Shown piece after piece: positions 18,241-30,759 of a stretch of DNA of 64,000 nt. Numbering within the stretch: the stretch's first letter is position 1; every line of letters starts with the position of its first letter. The stretch comes from Heliocidaris tuberculata (taxonomy: Eukaryota; Echinodermata; Echinoidea; Camarodonta; Echinometridae), in contig CM046832.1 in the NCBI GenBank assembly GCA_025618425.1, forward strand, positions 24,748,559 to 24,812,558. Reading direction: 5' to 3'. Under the pieces are notes generated by a model. It did not search any database, was not told the origin of the DNA, and saw nothing but the letters and a program-made list of their open reading frames with translations. The translations under genes were made by a program, and so were the position numbers.

Positions 18241-18964
18241 GGTATTCAGCTACACTAGGTACAAACACCGACAGGCAGCCCCTGCAACTCCTTAGCAGTT
18301 GATTTATTCCTTTTTCTTTGAGGGGATGCTATAGTATTAGAACAAAGTTCTCACACATTTTATATATTTTGTCAATATAAAAATATACATGCCTATAAAG
18401 TCATATAAATAGGATGACCTGTGAGTATATGATGAGTTCGTACAAGGTCTCTTGACCCTGCATGCCTTTTGAGATGAATATGAACACCCCTGTGACCTAC
18501 AAATGCACTTCTTGATGCTGGGTGAAACTGTAACTCCTAGATAGTGAGATAAGGATATGATCTTCTCATTCACTTGCTTACCTCAATGCACGCTTGAAGG
18601 GGTCTTGGCAGGTGAGAAGGAGGTTGATTGACAACTCAAGAAACTTCAGATACGGGATAGAAACCACTTTTCCCCCTACGTCTCTTTCTTACGAACCCTA
18701 AAGACGCTCTAGATCCTTGGCTTTGTGTTTCTAGTCTTTAAAGAGAGATAACCAGGAGGTTCTGGATGTTATCATTCATTCATGACTGCTCGGAGAGACG
18801 TAATAAGAGTTATTTTGTGACCTTCTTTGTATCCGCCATCTTTTGGTTTGATAACTTCCATTACTTCCGGAACATCATTCTGTGGAATGTCTGCACTCAT
18901 TTCAAGTGATTACAGGACACAAGCTGATTATGAGATAGATGTTAATCACTTGCTATTTCTGCGT
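18241..18964. other. AT-rich spacer, nothing recognised
   Basis: No gene, RNA or element is supported. Confidence 0.45.
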
Positions 18965-18968
18965 TTAA

Positions 18969-19540
18969 AGGGCAATCCAACCTTAGTAATAAGATGATTT
19001 GTGTGAAAGCAGAAAACGGGATGGTGAAAGTTTGAAAGAAATCGGACAAGGACTAAGAAAGTTATGGATGTTTGAAAAATGAGATCACTACATCTATGCG
19101 AATCTCAAATTGGCAATTTGGTGAGTCAATTGTGACATTTTTGTAGACAACTCTCCCATTTGTCGTACACAAAAATATCATTAATTTGCAGTTTTCTTCG
19201 AGGCGCTTTTATCCTCGGGGCAGTACTCAAAATATATTGGAGATAGCATATTGTTTAGGTCCTCATGAATGAAAAGAACCTACTGAGTAATGCATTTTGA
19301 AAAAAAGTGACATTTTAGTCATTTTGTGTGTTAGAGCGAATGGGGGAGTTGTCCACAGCTACATCACAGTGACATTACCAATTCGGCCAATTTGAAATTC
19401 CATATGCATAGTGATTACAACTTTCAAAAATTCATAACTTTCTTATTGCTTGTCCGATTTCATTCAAACTTTAACCAATCTGCTTCTCTAATTTTTCCTC
19501 TTTCTTTCAAAGCAACTTGCTATTAAGGTTGGATTTCCCT
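18969..19540. mobile_element. TTAA-flanked fold-back MITE (subfamily 2)
   Basis: The unit begins AGGGCAATCCAACCTTA and ends TAAGGTTGGATTTCCCT, flanked by TTAA on both sides (18965-18968 and 19541-19544). The arms are inverted repeats of about 200-230 bp; for example GAAATCGGACAAG near 19042 is matched inverted near 19455. TTAA duplication plus AGGG termini fits the Kolobok superfamily, though piggyBac-like transposases also use TTAA. No ORF. Confidence 0.8.
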
Positions 19541-20890
19541 TTAATCAAATTCATTTGATGAATTATATCATTTTGTTTCTAGTTAGGAACATAATTGTGT
19601 GTAGAAGGTATGTTTCTATCATCAGTTGCAAATACTGAATTAATTAGCTCCTAAAATGGTAAATGATTCTAACAAGATTTTTTTTAATATAAATAATATT
19701 ATTTAAAATCATTAGAGAGATAGTTTAATTATTCGCTTTATAAGCATTTAGTATTATTGCTATTATCAGAAAATCAATAATAATATGAATGAGTATGTAC
19801 TAAGGTTATATCTGAGAATAGTTGGGGACTTGCTTAAAAAATATAGCAAAGGAATATTTTTAAGTTTCATGAAATTTCTCAAGTCACAAATCAGATGAAA
19901 CATTAAGCAATATGGCCATTGTCACTTATGTATAGGTCTTGTCATTTCTGTAGTGAATATGAATAACATCTTAGCAGTGTTGACTCTGTGATCAATGAAG
20001 TAAGACCCTATACCTGCATCAGTTAACTCAGCGTTTGTTGACCCCTTCTCAGAGATTGCGCCCTTCTCAGAGACTGCGCCAATAAATCCAAAGAGAAACA
20101 AAAATAGGAAAATAAATGACTTGTCAGAGTTAGCACCTGCCCTATTGTCTTACTGCATACTGGTGAAAGGAAACGTGGAAAGGCAAGTTTGCTATTAATA
20201 GCAAACCTTGTAAAATGGGCCAGGTAATTTCAAATAGACACCTGTTCTGTGGAGACTGAATTCATTAAAGTTATAACTAGATCTCCGTTATTCCAGATAC
20301 TGGAGAGGTATGTTAAAATGTACTTTTGAATGATTTTGTACAAACCTAAGCTGTGACTGTTTGAACCCACCTCTACCTCACCCCTATTGCACACACACAG
20401 CTACAGTTATGTCCATGTATAAAGGATGAAATAGATTCTTAACTTATATGATTCAACTGATTAAACCTTTCAGGAATGTTGTCATGTATTATAAAGATAT
20501 GTATGTTTTTATACACACTTTCTACATATTCTGTAGAAAGATTAAATGTAAATGATTGATATGAAACCTTATAAAAAGGAAGCTAATTAAGTCTCTAGAA
20601 TCACAGTTTGTATTCACTAAGAATACAAATCATACCAAAGCATGACCCACTTCCTTTGTGATTAGAATAGTACACAAGGTTATGTGATCTTTAAGGACTA
20701 ATGATTGTGAAAAAAATGTGTGAAAAATAACAGAAAAGGCACATGCAAGTACTTTCTTGGCAAGACAGCATCAGGATACTTTTGTGATGCTATATTCTGG
20801 TATTTCTAGAATAACATTTGAATTGGTGAGAATATGGCACCTGCCATCTATTTCTATTTTACACATCAGCTGCTGAGAGCTAAAAGGGCA
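19541..20890. other. AT-rich spacer with old repeats, no gene
   Basis: Apart from a block at about 20160-20310 resembling 13945-14105, I see no structure and no supportable ORF. Confidence 0.45.
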
Positions 20891-20894
20891 TTGA

Positions 20895-21434
20895 AGGGAA
20901 AGTCCACCCTCGTATTCAGTTTATTTGGATAATAGCAGAAAAATGAGAGAAACGGATTAGTGGCAGTTTGAGCAAAATCCAATAAGAAATAAGAAACTTT
21001 TGAATTTTTGAAGTTGTAATCAATCAAACACAAATTGGCAACTCTGTTACATATCTTGCGAGCTTCTCTCCCATTTGCTCAGTACAGAAAATTTCATAAA
21101 TTTTCATTTTCTTAGCTTTTGATGAAGGAATAGATTTGTTTCAAACATGTTTTGTGTAAAAACATATGAGCAATGATTATACCTATGATGCATGTATGAT
21201 TAAATATTTTCTTTAGAGAAAATGAAAATTAATGATTTTGGGGGTACAGGGAAAATGGGAGGGGAGCTCGCTAGATCTGTCACGGAGTTGCCAATTTGTG
21301 TTTGATTAATTACAGCTTCAATAATTCATAACTTTCTTATTTATTATCGAATTTTGCTCAAACCTTCATTGATCTGGCTCTTTAATTTTTCTGCTTCTTT
21401 TAAAAGCAACTTGTAATCAGGGTGGACTTCCCCT
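20895..21434. mobile_element. TTAA-flanked fold-back MITE (subfamily 1, complete)
   Basis: AGGGAAAGTCCACCCTCG at the left and CAGGGTGGACTTCCCCT at the right bound a 540-bp unit whose arms are inverted copies for about 230 bp. Flanks are TTGA (20891-20894, one change from TTAA) and TTAA (21435-21438). Related copies lie at 14300-14644 and 51279-51492. No transposase. Confidence 0.82.
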
Positions 21435-22552
21435 TTAAATCTGTGTTAGAGTACATGAGTTAGCACTCTGCTTGCTCTGGGCAGATAAGTTGCTTCCGTA
21501 TTGTGATGAAAAAATGAAAGCAATTTGATGCATTGTAACAGTGTCAGTTTCACAGACACAGTAATGGTCAAAAATTATATCCCAAATGAAGATAGACTGC
21601 TCTGTACCAAAAACAGGAAGAAATTGAAGTCATATTTTTAAAATGAATCAAAGTGATAGATAAAAAGATGTCATGTTACGTGTCAATTTATGTTTGATTT
21701 GTGAAGGAAAGATTTTATTCTCCAGTGCAATTCAATAATGTAAAGGAAAATGTAGGGCATAGCTCATTGCCACCTGCATGTTTGTATGTTTTCTAGAAGT
21801 TGTGCAATAGCATTATTTTGCTCTCAACTTGTTTCTTTGTCCTTCGATTCTATTGAAAAATTGATAAATGAGGTTTGACGTTGTGAGGAAAGAAAATTGA
21901 ACATGGTATGGAATAGTAACAAGAAACCAGGCTACTAGGAAATTGTATCAACAATTTCTATGTTAAAAAAATAGTGAAAAGTGAAAAGCAAAACGAAAAA
22001 TCATGCAGTACTTATGTTGAAGTATGTATTTATTGGGATCTGTGTATGCCTTTTCTCTTGAATTGATATTTTAAGTAGTTAGATGTATCTTGTATGTGTT
22101 TCATTTGTGTTTTGTAATACACCATTTTTCTTCATCATCCTTTATTTTGTCTGCTAAGAGCTAAGGTTGTTTACTTCATGTAAAATGAGATGACTTAACC
22201 CTTTCAGGACAGGAATTATTTAAGAGCTAAATTGATCACATTTTTTTCTTCAAATTGGCAATAATAATATTTTTCTTTTACTGCTACATGGTTTTATAAG
22301 GTGTAATATCTTTGAAAACAATATACATGGTTAGGAATTTTGTTGAAAACTTGAAAAAACTGCCAATTTTAATAATAAAACAATGATTTTGAACCTCTCA
22401 ATGTGTCGCCAATTTAAGGATCTTAAAGCTTATTCTCGTTTTTAAAATTCCTGGCATCAAATGCAATATGGTCATGCAATAAAAATGGACATAGTGTGTG
22501 CAGAAATTTCTGCTATTTCTACTCATGCATCTGGTATATTTTTTAGAGCTCT
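21435..22552. other. AT-rich spacer upstream of the RD3-like gene
   Basis: No exon, RNA or element is supported. It may include intron or promoter of the downstream gene, but nothing in the sequence fixes that. Confidence 0.4.
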
Positions 22553-22690
22553 GGGGAGCATTTCATCAAGTGTTTTGTCAGTGATTTTTACCGACGACTG
22601 TTATAAGCTACTGAAATCCTTGCATCTGATTGGCTGAGAGCAAATTTGTCGGTAAAAATCACTGACAAAACGCTTGATGAAACGCTCCCC
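22553..22690. mobile_element. Hairpin MITE with 43-bp inverted arms
   Basis: GGGGAGCATTTCATCAAGTG at the left and the inverted GCTTGATGAAACGCTCCCC at the right form 43-bp arms with two mismatches around a 52-bp loop. The loop contains CTGATTGGCTGAGAG, which carries a CCAAT word on the other strand. It lies about 215 bp upstream of the RD3-like exon, probably in its intron. Confidence 0.85.
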
Positions 22691-22930
22691 TGAATTAAAA
22701 ATTATTGACCCAAACCACAAAAACATGGTCAATTGTCTCAAAAGGGTTAACACCCTTCTGGCAGTCAACAAAGAATTCTCTCTTTTTTTTTTTAATAGAT
22801 ATTCCATAGATACACAAAACATATATATGATATGAGAGGTGCTCATATGAATATTATGCACCCTCAAAATTAACTTGACCTTATTTTTTTTCTATTTTAC
22901 TTCTCAGCAACTTCCTGCCGATCCTCCAGG

Positions 22931-22945
22931 ATGTACTTAACATGA
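22931..22945 (+). promoter_or_regulatory. Five-codon upstream ORF overlapping the RD3-like start
   Basis: ATG TAC TTA ACA TGA at 22931-22945 ends so that its TGA overlaps the ATG at 22942 (ATGA). If translation begins in this exon, this is a termination-reinitiation arrangement that would damp expression. It is meaningless if the protein starts in an upstream exon. Confidence 0.35.
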
Positions 22946-23559
22946 CCAAGATGTCGTTGACCGGTCTCTTCAGGCAAGATCCTCGGATCCCAGCCAAAAC
23001 AGAGGGTGCTGTGGTGCGAGAGTGCATCTTCAACGAACTTGAGAGTCAGATGAAAGAGGTACAGCACCAGCAATGGCAGCACGATCAGGACGAGAAGCAG
23101 CGAAAACAGACAGTAGACTATAGCTGGCTCGTCAGCACCCAACCCAAGTATTATATCATCCCCCAGCTTCAGCAACTTGAGCTGGAGGATCTGTGCAGCA
23201 AAGTGAAGGCGTGTGAAACAGGGAGGATCATATCACGCTTCAGGGAACTCCTCACGCGCCGACCGGATGTGAAGGAGGTGCCGCAGATCCTGAAAGCCAT
23301 CATCGTACAGGTGCTGCAGGAACGACCGCCGGAGGAGACAATCACAGACTGGATGTGGAAAAAGACAAATAACCTCACCAAAGTCAAACAAAATATCCGC
23401 GTGCATCCATTGGCAAGTGTCTCCGAGCAGGTAGACAGACAGTATGCTCACACAAGGAGTCGCAGAGCTATTAGTGTACCAGAGTTTGGGAATAGTGCAA
23501 CACTTAGAAGTAGATCATTACCAGAATTTTGTGCCAACATGGATAGTTTACCAGTATAG
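22942..23559 (+). CDS. RD3: RD3-family protein (retinal degeneration 3 homologue)
   Basis: 205 residues, close to the roughly 195 of vertebrate RD3. Family hallmarks are visible: a charged N-terminal helix (residues 23-50) before VDYSWL (58-63), then LQQLELEDLC (76-85), ISRFRELL (97-104), a helical PQILKAIIVQVLQER segment (114-128), and two S-x-PEF boxes near the C-terminus (ISVPEF at 177-182, RSLPEF at 191-196). In vertebrate photoreceptors RD3 binds membrane guanylyl cyclases, inhibits them and supports their exit from the endoplasmic reticulum. By inference this protein regulates a membrane guanylyl cyclase; echinoderms have many, including sperm receptors. The start at 22942 has A at -3; the Met at 22951 (MSL) matches the usual vertebrate start, and an upstream-exon start is also possible. 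Coding sequence is GC-richer than its flanks, with no introns inside it. Stop codon TAG. Confidence 0.9.
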   Translation: MTKMSLTGLFRQDPRIPAKTEGAVVRECIFNELESQMKEVQHQQWQHDQDEKQRKQTVDYSWLVSTQPKYYIIPQLQQLELEDLCSKVKACETGRIISRFRELLTRRPDVKEVPQILKAIIVQVLQERPPEETITDWMWKKTNNLTKVKQNIRVHPLASVSEQVDRQYAHTRSRRAISVPEFGNSATLRSRSLPEFCANMDSLPV

Positions 23560-26500
23560 TAATGAATAATGTCCCTTTTCTTTCTCTTACCATATTCAGT
23601 CTGTTTTTGTTTTGATGACTACATGTTTGTGTGTGATGATTTTTTAAGGAATATCATGATCCTTTTTAATGACATGATATGCTTTACCATGATTGCGGTT
23701 TATTTTCATTATTGATGTTTTTTTAATAGTGATTTTACCCTGTCCTTAGTTTTTTAGACTTCATCAATGACCAAAGTCAAAGAATTAATGAAATCAGTAT
23801 TCACCAAAATGTTTGTATAGTAGAGATGGCTGAATGATGACAAATTACACTTGAAGCTCGCTAGATCAAATCCAATGCCGTGGAAAAGGCGGACTGAAGA
23901 TCCCCATCAGTATCTAGTAATCAATCAAGCCCTATCAACTCTGTATTCCACCCCAGTGCATTGGATGGTTATTTCCATTTAGAATGATGATGATCACTGA
24001 CCTAAAAACCACAAACTTGGGGATAGCATTATGTTTCATTCTATTTAATTGGCGGGACTATGGAATATTCATGAGGTCTCTATCTGCTTTGATCACAGAC
24101 AATCTTCTCAATCTGTTGCATCTATCATCCACTTCACCTCCAAAAGATATCATGAAACAAACATCTACTGGTATGTTTGATAGTATTATTTCTCAGGTAT
24201 GAAAAAGGATTAATCTGTTTGGAATTTTATTCATTTAAAACCATGTCAGGTCAGTTTTGTTTTTCAACAAAACAAGCTGTTTAGTTGTGTATAATTTGTA
24301 GTCATACTGGATCAGTGGAGTTGAGTTTTAACACAAAGGTGTTGTATGTTGATGCATGACGACATTATTTACTCATTACAAAATGTACAGATGTGGAAGG
24401 AGGGGTATTTTTATATTACATGCGGTATCTTTAGTTGGACAATTGGACAGTAAAAATGGAAACTCCATGTATAAATTTACAAAAGAATTACTTACCCTCA
24501 TTTTTCTTTTATGAAGAGTAGCTATCCAAAAAAGTATGTGTACCTTGCATATGAAACCAACCAATTTCAACAGCCTTTGCAATTTATCACTTATGACTGT
24601 TTCTTTTGTCTGAAATTTCAAATAGGATTGTAATATAAGATTTTGAAAGAATATCTATTAATCTATTAAAACCCCATTACAGGATTGTCCTTAAGTTGTC
24701 ACATTAAAAACTTGCCATTACTTTCCAAGCATCTGAACTAAATGCAACCCTTTTTTAATAACTTATTTTTCCTGCCTTGAGGGGGAAAAAAAACTTAGTC
24801 AGTTGTTTCATATTTTCATTTCAACTCTGGCTTATTCAGTATTGGAAAGACTTGGGGGAAAGTACTGAATAGATATCACTCCAAAATGGCTGAGCCTGTA
24901 TTTATTCTGATGTTTGAGCAAGTGACTCTGAGATCACTAAAGCAATCAGCATCCTTGCCACTAAATATTCTGTGGCACGAAAGCATATTCTATCTTACGA
25001 CTCCCTTGTGTATCGTTTAGCATTTCAGCTTCACTGTTTTATCCCACACCTAACCTCCCTAACGATTGAGGCTTGTGCTTTATGTTACGGAACAGAGTCA
25101 GCATTGTGAATTTTCCACCAGACAGATTCAAAGATGTTTTTACCAAGAGGTAATGCTGGAGAGAAATTTCACCAGCAGAATGGCTAATCCTCTGTATTTG
25201 CAAAGTAAAACACTCAAAGCTGTCCCATATTACTATTTGATGTAGGTCACACAGGACTTATACCTTACCCCTCATTTATCTCTCTCTTTTTTTTCTACGA
25301 TTCTCTGTTTTCCATCTAATAGGCTTCAAACTGCTTCTCCCTCTCCCTCTCTCTCTCTCTCTCTCTTTCTCACTTCTCTCAAATCTCTAGGCATATGAAA
25401 TCTGTTCTCCTAGCTCTTTCCTCCTACGTACGTCAGAAGTGGTTTTGTTCCAATTCCCCTGACCAGCTTTGACTGGGGGTGATTGCTATTTTCTTGATCC
25501 CTGACAGCTCTTCTTCACCACGAGGAATAGAAATCATTTTCTGTGTTTGTACAAAGAATTTTTTTTCTGCCTGGTTTGAGATTTTCACAGCCCAGTAAAC
25601 ACATAGCTTCAAGAGAATCCTCGCCCTGTCCATAGAGAGATGGCATAAGGCCCCTCACTGATTGATGATACTATAATGAAAAGGGCATCTGCTTGGACGG
25701 TGCCCAAAATGTCAATCCTTTAAAAGTTTCCATTTTATTTTATGCTTCAGTTGACAAATATTCTGACATGATTTGTTACAGAAACTTGTTTTTCTTTTGT
25801 ATTTTAGAAAAATTGTACAAAGTGGAAAGCTCTGTGAAGATTTTCTTGGACTCTGTGTGTAAAACTTTTCTTGCACTGTTGATACAAGTTATGTTTTCTA
25901 CAGAAAAGGGTGTTGCTATAAATGTAGACTGACCAGGTTTTTAGCTTTTACTATAACTCTGCTGAGTGATCATATTATTTTTTGATTTTGGTCTTTATGG
26001 AATACTATCTTATCTTGGTTGATTAGACTACAATTCCTGCCTCCTTTGCATTGCCTCAGATGAGTATACTTTTTAAATTTTTTGTGTAGTTTCATCATAT
26101 GTAAAATGTATCTTGTTAATCAACAATTTTCTCATTCATTTGTTTTGAAAATGAATAACAAAACTGAAGTCTTGCAAAGTCAATCCTTTTCCAAAAGCAT
26201 GATGACATAAACTTGCCGCAGCAAGACGGTTCTAAAAGGCAATACCATTAGTTTACAATTTATGAATTGTAGCTTGTCATTTCAGAGGTTCTCATTTAAT
26301 GTTTTAAATGTTTACATTATTCAGTAAACTCTCTCTTATTTCTCTCTCTCTTTTGCCTTTTGTTGAACATGATAGGAAATTCAAGCTCAAATAATATGAA
26401 CCTGCTTCAGGGGCAACAGTCCATTTTGCAATCATATTAATTAAATGCCTACAGGCTGTTTGCAATATGTTATCATTCTTGGTCAGGTCAGAATCTTGCC

Positions 26501-29368
26501 TGAGAAGATATTGCCAAAACGCATTTTCGAAATTGCTATTGATATTGTTCTGCATGTGTATCAAAAGCTACCTTATACATTGCTGAATTCTTGATTTCAG
26601 AACACCGTTGTCTATTCGTAATTTCAATTTCTTAAAGTATTTTTACTTCAAGCCATAGAGAACTATTGCTGGATGTTTCCAGCTTTCCATGAATATCAAT
26701 TCCTTGCATTATTGATTTTTCCTTTTACATAATGAATTAATTGGCAGGTAAGGAAATAGGAAAACAATATCCCATCTAACATTTGTGGATGATACTCAAG
26801 AAGTAGGATAAAGCTATAATCATTGATATCTGATACCATCATACAAGAGGAGCGATTTTAAAGAAATTCCATACCATTATCGCCAAACACATCATCTTGC
26901 TTTCCATCACATTGTGCACTGATTTATTGTATGTTCGAAAGTTGAATAGCACCTTTCAAACTATCTATTCCTGAAGCAAAACAAAACTGTCTTTATTGCA
27001 GTGCCGTTTAAAATGACAGTTATTTTTAACAGAAATATGTTACAGTACAGTGTTTACCCGAAGTTTGAAAACAGACCCTAGATGCAAAACATTGTTAAAG
27101 ACTAATTCTGTTTAAGTGGGTGTAGCTCGATCAATAAAGCTTACTTTATGAAGCCTACCGCCTTTGTCTGACGCTGCATGCATTTGGACAATGAATGATG
27201 GCCACAACATCTCTATCGCTATGGTAACTCGTATCCTGCGTCCCATTGGAATACTACCCAGATGCTTTAACTCGCATTGATCGTCGCTGACTCCAACGCC
27301 GAATACAGAATATGCATGATACATTCTGGAATTACATTGATCTTGCCTGGTAATTTTTACATTTAGTATCCAGTGTCCTTGTAATAATGTTAGCAAAAGC
27401 ATCTCTCTCTCTCTCTCTCTCTGTGACCCTCTTTCCCTTTTATTGCCATTACTCTCTGTATTATTTTATTCACCTCAGCTCCCTTTCACTGTGAATGTTG
27501 CTCAGCCCCCTACTTTGTATTATGCAGACCAATAGGCTAAGGTCAATCTGTCATTACATTACTCCTGAAATGGGTAATGAAAGTAACCATACACATCATT
27601 AATGTAGCCGAGAGTATGTAAGGTTTTACATTTGAATAAACCGTAAGAGTGTAGCCTACATTTAGCTGGGATCTACTGTGGGTATTGAATGGTAAGCAGA
27701 GATTATGCATGTGTGGTCTGTTAGTACTGATGGCCAAATTAATGGAGTTTGAAAGCTATTTTGGAGTGTCAAGGCAGTGGTGCTATGTATTTTCATTAGA
27801 TCTCAAATGATGACTGATATTATCACTCTGATTTGATTATGTCTCCTCATGTATACTAGTATAAAAGCAGAGGTCTTCCTCTCTCTCTCTGTTTCACTCT
27901 CTCCATTCCTTGATCTCTCCCTTTCAATTCCTACCCCTTGATTTATCTTCTTTTTAAAATCTCTCTCTGTCTCTCTTTCTCCCTTTCCATCTTTCTCTCT
28001 TTCTCTCTTTCTCTCTTTCTCTCTCCCTCTCTCTCTCTCCCTGGCGTATCGACTAATGGGAGAGCACTATAACCAAGAGTGTATAAACACAGTGGATAGG
28101 CTTTATTTGCTCTGATTGGAGATGCCCTGTGCTTCAGCCCTATGTTTATATTACCACAAATTCAACAGAAGAAATGATAATCAATTCACCCATGTTATGT
28201 ATGTTTGATATATATTGAGTGTCAAATATTTACGTGTGTGGATAGTATCTTTTATATCGAATCGTGCAACTCGGAGAGCTACTAGGCACGTAACACGAAG
28301 AGTTATCACCGGCAGACCACCCTATTGTCTGCTGAGATCCAGAAGGGCATTAACTCATTAACATCAATACCCTTCTGATTCTCAATGGACATCATGTTCT
28401 TTCCTTATCAAATTCATGTGAGACTGTGATTGAAGAATGTCATATCCACAATTCTGTGGTTTTATTGCTGTGGGCACAGTGATGAAATGCAAATGTTCTG
28501 TTATAGTATGTCGTATAGTGCCATCAGAGTAAGTCCATGCAAAAATTGGAAATATTTTGAATTTATATTATAATCCCTTCAACTCATTCCCATTTAGACT
28601 TTAACACGTGTCCAATTTAAATTTGTTTGACGCAGCAAACAAGAGATGTAGTTCTCGAGCCGTAACTATTTAGCATATTGACTGAGTGTTTTAAAATATG
28701 TTCCTCTAATTCGCAGCATGTAGCCATCCTCCCCAGTTTCATGTGTTTTTATCATTTGATATTCTTTCATTTTATTTTGTTTTATTTATTTTATTCTCAG
28801 TCAGTATTAACACCTTTCAGAGTGACTGCAAACCATTGATGATTATATGTTTTGTAGAGGTCTTTGTATTCATTTAATCCTTTGTGTCACTAAATATGCA
28901 TGAAGAAGAGTAGAGTTATTATCGTAAGTAATTCATGAAAACTCATATTCTACAAAATGGAATATCTCGGCTTTACTCCTCTTCCTCTAAAGATAAAAGA
29001 ACACACTCCATTTTAATTGCTCCTGAATAACAGACCCATAAGCAAACAAGTCTGGTCGCAATTACCAAATTAAACATTTTCTACCCTATCCCTATCTAGC
29101 TGTGGAGCAGATCCATATAACTCAATTTGACAATGTAAACTCTGCTCTCCAAAGGCAACATACTTTTTTTTTTCATTTAAAGAAGGATTAGATAGAAATG
29201 CACATTGTGGAAGTGTGTCTCTGGTCTTAAGTTTACTCAAACCAAAGTTTGATCAGAGCGCATGTGATCAGAGGGGCATAGCCATGCGAAACTCTTATTT
29301 AGGATTCTAACCATAGATCTAAGAGCAGGAGGGGTTTTACCAATCAAATGACAACTGAGGCAGGGTAT
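23560..29368. other. Long AT-rich region after RD3, no gene
   Basis: It presumably begins with the RD3 3' untranslated region; the cleavage site is not identifiable. Short pyrimidine repeats occur at 25337-25370, 27401-27422 and 27878-28042. A 12-bp inverted word (CAGAAGGGCATT / AATACCCTTCTG) flanks about 28343-28378. I see no supportable exon. Confidence 0.45.
27878..28042. repeat. Polypyrimidine tract with (TTTCTCTC)n
   Basis: About 165 bp almost entirely of C and T on the plus strand, including six near-regular TTTCTCTC units from 27991. Such mirror-like purine/pyrimidine tracts can adopt triplex structure. Confidence 0.8.
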
Positions 29369-29598
29369 CAGTGGTGTAGCGTGGGCCCAGCCTTTGAGGG
29401 GACACTGGTGTCATGGGGGGTACACTGGTCTAACAAGGTGAATGAAATGTGAAAGTCTGAAGTACATGGGACAAAGGTGGAAAGGGGTGCGATAATCTTC
29501 TTTTTGCATTACCCCTCTCTCTTTTCCATTCTTTTTTCACCTTTCGCATTTCGACTGGGGGTTATGTGCCCCCTGTGCATCCTGTAGTTGCACCATTG
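29369..29598. mobile_element. Degenerate hAT-like element
   Basis: The left end CAGTGGTGTAGCGTGGGC and the inverted right end (CAATGGTGCAACTACAGG) are related. The eight flanking bases on each side (CAGGGTAT and CAACATAT) agree at five positions. The 230-bp unit is non-coding and looks old. Confidence 0.5.
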
Positions 29599-30759
29599 CA
29601 ACATATACTTAAATACCGCACCTACAATGTGTGATCTTTGCAATGTATTCACCAGTAGGGATATGGGGGCGGGGATAGTGGCGGTTACCCCCGCACACCT
29701 TTACGTCCATGCAACAGATAATAGAGACGGCTCTCCCAGAGGATGTCGGAAGAGTGGGAGAGATTGGATGAGATAGCAGCTGAGACAATGACTGCTGATC
29801 GATCGGTCGTGGAATGGGCACGGGGAGCCGCAATGAGGGGATACTGATCAAACAACACTGTGTTTACAGTAGAGGCAACCGTTTCTGCGCCACTGGAAGA
29901 CGGCATAAACAGAATTTTTCACCGGCGTGAAAGAAAGATAAGGACAGGGGTGGGGCTCCCCTTTCTTAAGCTTATGAGATGGAATAGGGTAATGGCGGAG
30001 ACAGTGCCTCCAAATCGATTGATAGAGAGCATGAACGATGCTGAAAGAGAGAGAAACAGAGACTGGTTTCTGCGAACATTGATCAATGAGCAATTTAGTG
30101 GACAGTGAAAGAGGCAGAGGAGGGAATATTGCCTATCGAGCAGTCTATTTCTGGTCCAACCATAAAAGGCCATGGAGAAGGTTACGACACTCATCTATTC
30201 ATCCATATTAATGACGTGTAATACCAAATATTGCGGAAGAAAGTGGTCGCTGACCGATCGGTAAACATAAACATGAGCCCTAACTGTGAGAAAAGATGTG
30301 ACATGTTCTCTCTCACTGTATGCTGGATACAAGTCATTCCCCTTTCTTGCAGAAAGTAAAGTAAAACTGAAAAACAGCCGAAGAAATATCCCCCTTTTTC
30401 GAATACTATAGAAAGTGTGCGTGGGAGTGGAATGATAACCAAAAGTGATGAAAGGGGTAGACGTGCACTTCCAAGGTAAAATATTGGATCATATGTTTTG
30501 TTATCATGAAGGAGGTTTCCGGTTGACTGCCATTGATTCATACAGAATGACAATTTGATAATTTGTTGCTAGACGTTACACAATCGCTCTTTACAATTCA
30601 TTTCAAGCGTAATATCACCGCCCAGAGATGAATGGTCGATTCATTATTTTTGCTCAGACAGGTTCTTGTACTCTCCACCAGCACCCCCCCCCCCCCTTCC
30701 TCTCCTTCTCATGTAGTGCAGTTTTTTTTTGAGAATGTGCACCGTTACTCTCTCTCTCT
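29599..30759. other. Mixed-composition region, no recognised gene
   Basis: Short open frames exist on both strands (for example 29860-30108 plus, 30191-30553 minus) but match nothing I recognise. A C run lies at 30685-30697 and (CT)n at 30747-30768. Confidence 0.4.

Larger units (their letters stand above)
22908..23559 (+). other. Exon carrying the RD3-like coding sequence
   Basis: The exon follows a strong 3' splice site: a T-rich tract then TTTTACTTCTCAG ending at 22907. The frame is open from the acceptor to the ATG at 22942, with no in-frame stop until 22876 inside the intron. The coding region could therefore continue from an upstream exon (through LPILQDVLN) instead of starting here. 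No upstream exon was recognised. Confidence 0.75.

Noticed and set aside
29860..30553. Possible exons of 80-120 residues on both strands
   Set aside because: No domain, no consistent splice signals and overlapping frames on both strands.
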